From positions 732,907 through 796,906 of the forward strand of contig SNVD02013250.1 in assembly GCA_013180625.2 (NCBI GenBank): a stretch of 64,000 nt of DNA, read 5' to 3'. This DNA comes from Boswellia sacra (Eukaryota > Streptophyta > Magnoliopsida > Sapindales > Burseraceae). Of the stretch, positions 60,101 through 64,000 are shown in pieces. Each line of letters starts with the position of its first letter. Positions within the stretch are counted from its first letter, which is position 1. A program made the position numbers and the translations under genes. The notes under the pieces were generated by a model that was not told where the DNA came from, made no database searches, and worked only from the letters and a program-made list of their open reading frames with translations.

Positions 60101-61118
60101 TATTCATTCTCATGGCTATTTTAATATCTACACCAATTTTTTGAATGAGAAAGCACTTAGTGTCTCTCACCGAGATGCTGGTGTTAACTATGGGAAATCA
60201 GCTGGGCCTGACTCTCAACTTTTGGATGCGAGTTCTCTTGATTTCAATTTTCTGGAAATGCAACCTTTGAGTCATCTGAAATGGTATGATTTCTGTTTTA
60301 GAGAAGTATTTCTTGGAAGAATTGTAAGGACCGCGGATGAACTTCGTTCTGTTCTTCTCTCAGTGCAGAAAGAACAAACTGTTCTGCTGGTGAGCCTATT
60401 TGGGTTGTCAGAAGCAGTTATAAGGAACCTCCTCTGCCACTTTCAAAGGTTAAATATACAGAACTACATATTTATAGGCTTTCAGTCTGGACTTCTCTTT
60501 GATCTTGCAAGGAGGGGACATCCAGTGGTCGATGTAGACCACTTTCTTAGAAACATCAGAGCAGACAAATTTATGAATTTTCAAGATTCCGATGCAAGGT
60601 TGACGAAGGAGGTATTAGTGAAAGCTTTTGTAATCAAGAAGTGTCTAGAATATAAGTATAATTCTTGGTTAGTGGGTGGAAACATGCTTTATCTTAATAG
60701 TGATCTGTTTCCTGAGTTGATTGATGCCACCTCTGACTTCTACGCTGGGAAGAATTTGGAACTATTTTTTGTCAGGGGCACATCTGCTGTTCGGAAAATT
60801 TGGACAGATGATTTACTGTCTGGTCTAGTGGATAAAGTAAGTTCTTCATCCAGAGAGAGAATAAATTTTGCATATACTGCAGCGAACCTTTTGGAGCAGA
60901 GGGGTGGTGTGAAGATTAAGAGGGTTGATGAAGCAAGCTTTGGTATGGAAATTGGTACAAAGAATGCTAATCGATCTTCTCTTGTGGTTGGAAAGAAGAT
61001 TGTTTATTGGTCTGCTGAAATGGGGTTGGACTTAGTTCAAAAGCAGCTTGAAGAATTGAGTTTGTGGATTATAGATGGTGACTTTTCTTGCATGGCTGTT
61101 GTTTGTCATCAGTCATAG
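57142..61118 (+). CDS. Type II membrane glycosyltransferase-like protein
   Basis: Three exons, 57142-57769, 59781-59944 and 60039-61118, with GT-AG introns; phases join to 1,872 nt, 623 residues. A short basic N-terminus precedes one hydrophobic segment (about residues 11-24), as in a Golgi type II membrane enzyme, then a Ser-rich stem. The catalytic-like domain has IIKLLTFNRLTSLSRCLRSL (about 59-78) and FVFVVEDDLEVSP (about 158-170), an EDD metal/nucleotide-sugar motif like those of GnT-I-type enzymes. Later blocks include KPWKEFRFWYDEHKAKGIKP and VTTGWYKKMG. Length and layout match a conserved single-copy plant family annotated in Arabidopsis as transferring glycosyl groups (recalled as At5g12260). 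Substrate is unknown. Seven Asn at about 186-192 come from an AAT repeat. Exon 3 starts at 60039; an in-frame ATG at 60033 is intronic. Confidence 0.9.
57686..57716 (+). repeat. Coding AAT microsatellite (poly-Asn)
   Basis: AATAATAATAACAATAATAA encodes a short asparagine run in exon 1 of the glycosyltransferase-like gene, between the EDD motif and the IYGASLQRPRF block. Length may vary between alleles. Confidence 0.85.
58051..58076. repeat. TTGAC pentanucleotide repeat in intron 1
   Basis: Five tandem TGACT units within the 2-kb first intron of the glycosyltransferase-like gene. Confidence 0.85.
58932..59125. repeat. Inverted repeat (foldback) in intron 1
   Basis: About 190 bp with inverted ends: TTAGGAGTTTAATTTT on the left and AAAATTAAACTCCTAA on the right, further matched by ATTAGGATTTT versus AAAATCCTAAT. 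A short central part is also self-complementary. Probably a small foldback MITE; no target duplication identified. Confidence 0.55.
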
Positions 61119-61560
61119 CAGCATCTGTTGGAAGCTACATTCCTTTAAAGCCTTCTGGCGATTCATGATCTCCATTTATACATATATTCTTCTACTCCCC
61201 TCAATGTAATGGGAACTAAATGCACTGAAAACAAGTACAGTTTGAGGTTGCCCTTGCGAAATTGAGCTCAATAGGTGGAATGTGGGGAGATGATGATGAG
61301 AACGCCAGGCTTATTCTATTCTTCTGAATCTGATGATGAAGACCTTTGTGATTAATTCGTTGGGGAAATTGGAAGCCTTCTTTTTTCGGTATCAGTTCAG
61401 TCAGATAATGTGCAAAGCAAACACTAAAGACCATCCCAGCTTTTTCGAGGCCAGAAATGTGGTGTTTGATTTTATCACTCAAGATTCCCTAGTTTTTCGT
61501 TTTTGTTTAAGGTTTTACTGATGGTTATGGTTTTTTTTGTTTTTTTGTTTTTTTTTTTTT
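61119..61560 (+). other. Probable 3' UTR of glycosyltransferase-like gene
   Basis: Follows the stop at 61116-61118. Composition is less AT-rich than the intergenic DNA, and it ends in a T-rich run near 61530-61562. Short open frames here were not recognised as proteins. Confidence 0.4.
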
Positions 61561-62617
61561 TATAGCTAATTGAAAATGCTGTTAAAAGAAAAATTTTGGC
61601 TTCTTAATTACAGCAGAGGACATCAACATCACTGTAAGTTTCAAAAAATCAATATAGTACATTTTCAATTATGAGGTCTTCATTCTCACCAAGGTTAGTC
61701 TTTAAGGTTAATCTATCCATTTTGGGAATTTTCAACATTTAAAATTTTATGTGAGACAATGCCTTCAATCCTCAACAAAGACCCAGCCAATGTCCATAAT
61801 CACCGAAGGGAAAATCCTACCGATGATTTTTCCAAGATCACGTTACGTAATTATTCAACTTCAACCGAATCAATAGTGAAAGATATACAAATCATTAACT
61901 CCTTACGATGAGAAATGAGAATAAGAGCGTGCTTTACCAAACTCTGGGTATGCCTAGTATGTGTTTGACCGAACAAATTCATAATGGGTTGGTTCAAGTG
62001 GTGAAGCGGTCCAGGATGAAGTTGATACAGCACCAATAATGAAGTCCTGGGTTCGAGTTTCCACAATGGCCTCCTCCATGATTTAAGTGGGAGACCGAAC
62101 AAAAATACATTTGGAGCACGTATTACCCTACGGAAGATTGAAAGCGAGGAAGCCAAAGTATCGTTACTTCATGTCGATTCATTCCCGCTTGGCGTTGTGC
62201 AGATGAGCACTATCTTTTCGTTTTAACGGTAAGCTACGATGCTGCCTAAGAGTTGATACTAGACAAGCTTTCCCCACCTTGAATAATGCGTGTGAGATAA
62301 TACGAATTTATTATTAACTGGAAACGAGGAAAATAGAGGTTGAGTGCAAGCGAGAATCTGCCGCATTTGAGTTACTTCAAGAAATATCACTTATTGTTTA
62401 AACTACAATGATTAAGGTGTTTGATAACACGTCAAAATTGATAAGCTTATAAACAAATCATATAACAACTTTTAAGTAACTCAGTCACAGCAGCGGAAAA
62501 AATAGTAGCGAGGCCCCTTGGCTGGTTGGGATCAGTTCTTTTCTTTCCCTCAAAAAGAATGAAGTCAGATTCGTTAATCGTTGGGCTGGAGTTGGAAAAC
62601 CCTGCGCTGCCGACTGT
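61561..62617. other. Intergenic, possible tRNA-like repeat
   Basis: No gene assigned. At 61990-62060 the plus strand has TGGTTCAAGTGG (A-box-like) and GGTTCGAGTTT (B-box-like) about 60 bp apart, which may be a SINE or a decayed tRNA-derived sequence. Confidence 0.35.
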
Positions 62618-62709
62618 CAAGCTTCATCTTGTCGTCACTCACAATTAAGAGTTCTCCTAAGAGCAAGCTTCATCTTGTCGTCACTCACAATTAAGAGTTC
62701 TCCTAAGAG
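62618..62709. repeat. 46-bp direct tandem duplication
   Basis: Two identical-looking copies (62618-62663 and 62664-62709) starting CAAGCTTCATCTTGTCGTCA and ending TTCTCCTAAGAG. Confidence 0.9.
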
Positions 62710-63677
62710 CACTGCTGTTCCCGTGATTCAAGACAAGTCCGGGGGATCCTAACCAACACCAACCATTTAGAAACTCTTCCAGCTACGGCCGCTATGAGTG
62801 AAGCCACTGGATGGACTGATTTCTGAATACAGCCGCCCACCGCGAAACTTGGGATTCTTCAGGATTAAGACTCGAGTTTAATTTGATTTTTTAGGATTTG
62901 AGTTTGATTTGTTAGATTTAAGATCAATTATTTGTTGGCCATGCGCAAACCGATTATGCAGATGTATTGGTTAGTGAAAAGTGGAAGATGAAATTTTGTT
63001 TACATAAATGTCTATTTTGATTTTTAAATTCAACATTAATTTTTAAAAGTTGAATTACTTAGTACTTGTGGTTGCTTTTGAAAAAAATCAACTCCTCTTA
63101 AAATTTAATTTATTAAACATCTTATAACTTATTTTATAAGCTTGATTATTTTCACATCTTAACAAAAGCCAATTATTTTTAAGCTACAAGAATCCCATAC
63201 TAACTGTCTTTACTGTGCAGATGAAATTCTCCAAATTCTTTTGTATTTCTAGAATAAGTGTACTAAAGGACGAAACATGTTCTTTCCCATAAATATATGG
63301 CTGTAAGATTCTCTTCCAAACCAAGCCTACCATGAATACTGCAGGTTGGCTTATCCTGCATTTTTGCCATCTCGGAGTTAGCATAAGACCACATTTAGAG
63401 AACATAATATCCATTCATGCAACATTTTAATAAACAACATACTGGGCATAATATTAACATGTTCAGCATATATTTACTGAATCAGATATCTTAAAGAAAC
63501 ATCAAGTTTTTAAATAAGCACACATCAGTTATTCAAACAAGTTTAGCTTTGGGTTCCTTACCTCAAAATCAGATTGAATTGAGACTTTGTGATGTCAATT
63601 CCTGCACTACCCCATCGTCGAAATGAAATTCCCTGAGTGCATAAGATACTTACGTCCTATCAGCTCAAAACCTCAAA
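62710..63677. other. Region downstream of the PPR gene
   Basis: Lies 3' of the minus-strand PPR stop. 62480-62850 is GC-richer than its surroundings and may be transcribed, but no protein was recognised. An unremarkable minus-strand frame (63184-63414) is probably not coding. Confidence 0.4.
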
Positions 63678-64000
63678 TCAGCTTTCTCGAGTTAACAAAC
63701 TGGCTTCTGCATGCCAAAGACCCGGAATGAATCTCTGCCTTACACCTTCACAAATAAATGTATGCCCCTCGTCCCTGGTTTGAACCCAACTACAACCAGG
63801 ACTCTTCTTTGCCCCTCTTGACTTCATCAAGTCCCTAATCTTATTTGCCTCATCCCATTCCCCAACTTCTGCATACATGTTTGAAAGAAGTATATAGTAC
63901 CCGCAATGTTGGGGCTTTAACTCAAACAGATGCTTAGCAGCCCAAGACCCCAACTCAACATTACCGTGGATTCGGCATGCTCCAAGCAAAGCACCCCAAA
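63678..64000 (-). CDS. PLS-class PPR protein, C-terminal part (partial)
   Basis: The minus strand enters the window in frame and reads WGALLGACRIHGN, then KHLFELKPQHCGYYILLSNM, YAEVGEWDEANKIRDLMKSR and GAKKSPGCSWVQ before a TGA at 63678-63680. This is the E motif that follows the last PPR repeats in PLS-class pentatricopeptide proteins, which act in mitochondria or chloroplasts in site-specific RNA editing and other RNA processing. After the GHTF of the E+ start the family usually runs on with a VGD..HP pattern; here the tail becomes CEGVRQRF and ends about 25 residues later, so it either ends naturally as an E-type protein or has a truncated E+ region. No DYW domain. The N-terminal PPR array lies outside the window. 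Confidence 0.85.
   Translation of the reverse strand, partial: WGALLGACRIHGNVELGSWAAKHLFELKPQHCGYYILLSNMYAEVGEWDEANKIRDLMKSRGAKKSPGCSWVQTRDEGHTFICEGVRQRFIPGLWHAEASLLTRES

Noticed and set aside
63184..63414. Minus-strand open frame downstream of the PPR stop
   Set aside because: No recognisable motif and no in-frame connection to the PPR coding region; most likely 3' UTR or chance.

Overview
The window is a piece of nuclear DNA from a flowering plant, most likely a eudicot. It is AT-rich, its genes have GT-AG introns, and it is dominated by decayed LTR retrotransposons and small non-autonomous DNA transposons. Gene families and element types fit a woody dicot such as Citrus, but the species is a guess. 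All calls were made by eye: splice sites are inferred from GT/AG signals and reading-frame continuity, and family names from recalled motifs.

Only three host genes look intact, all in the right half. At 29.4-32.1 kb there is a seven-exon WAT1-related (MtN21/EamA) membrane transporter of 373 residues. At 57.1-61.1 kb there is a three-exon type II membrane glycosyltransferase-like protein of 623 residues. At 63.7-64.0 kb, on the minus strand, the C-terminal end of a PLS-class PPR protein runs off the window edge.

The rest is a layered transposon landscape. 1-14 kb: mostly empty AT-rich DNA, with a reductase-like last-exon relic (4.4 kb), a candidate solo LTR (5.2 kb), a MULE-type MITE followed by a 129-bp tandem duplication (7.3 kb), and a hAT-type element filled with a palindromic tandem array (8.4-9.6 kb). 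14.3-19.0 kb: a gag-only LTR element with a perfect 5-bp target duplication. 19.8-25.7 kb: a candidate Pack-MULE with a perfect 9-bp target duplication, carrying broken fragments of coatomer epsilon and of a bS6-family organellar ribosomal protein gene; a hAT element sits exactly on one splice donor of the latter. 27.9-28.7 kb: a long foldback element. 33.3-34.0 kb: a terminal-inverted-repeat element. 34.5-39.6 kb: a minus-strand Copia remnant containing a ~1.87-kb LTR-like insert, with a sister solo LTR at 40.0-41.8 kb. 43.2-45.4 kb: small MITE, hairpin and tRNA-like units. 45.5-53.8 kb: a complete-length but inactivated Copia element with 1.8-kb LTRs. 54.2-55.9 kb: two long-TIR MITEs, one with a smaller relative nested inside it.

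No host operon or pathway links the three genes. The most notable structure is the Pack-MULE, because its internal duplication preserves an empty site for the hAT insertion. Across several elements the recurring theme is short palindromic CG-containing motifs (CGACACTCG, ACACGA, GTCGTG) arranged in subterminal or internal arrays.
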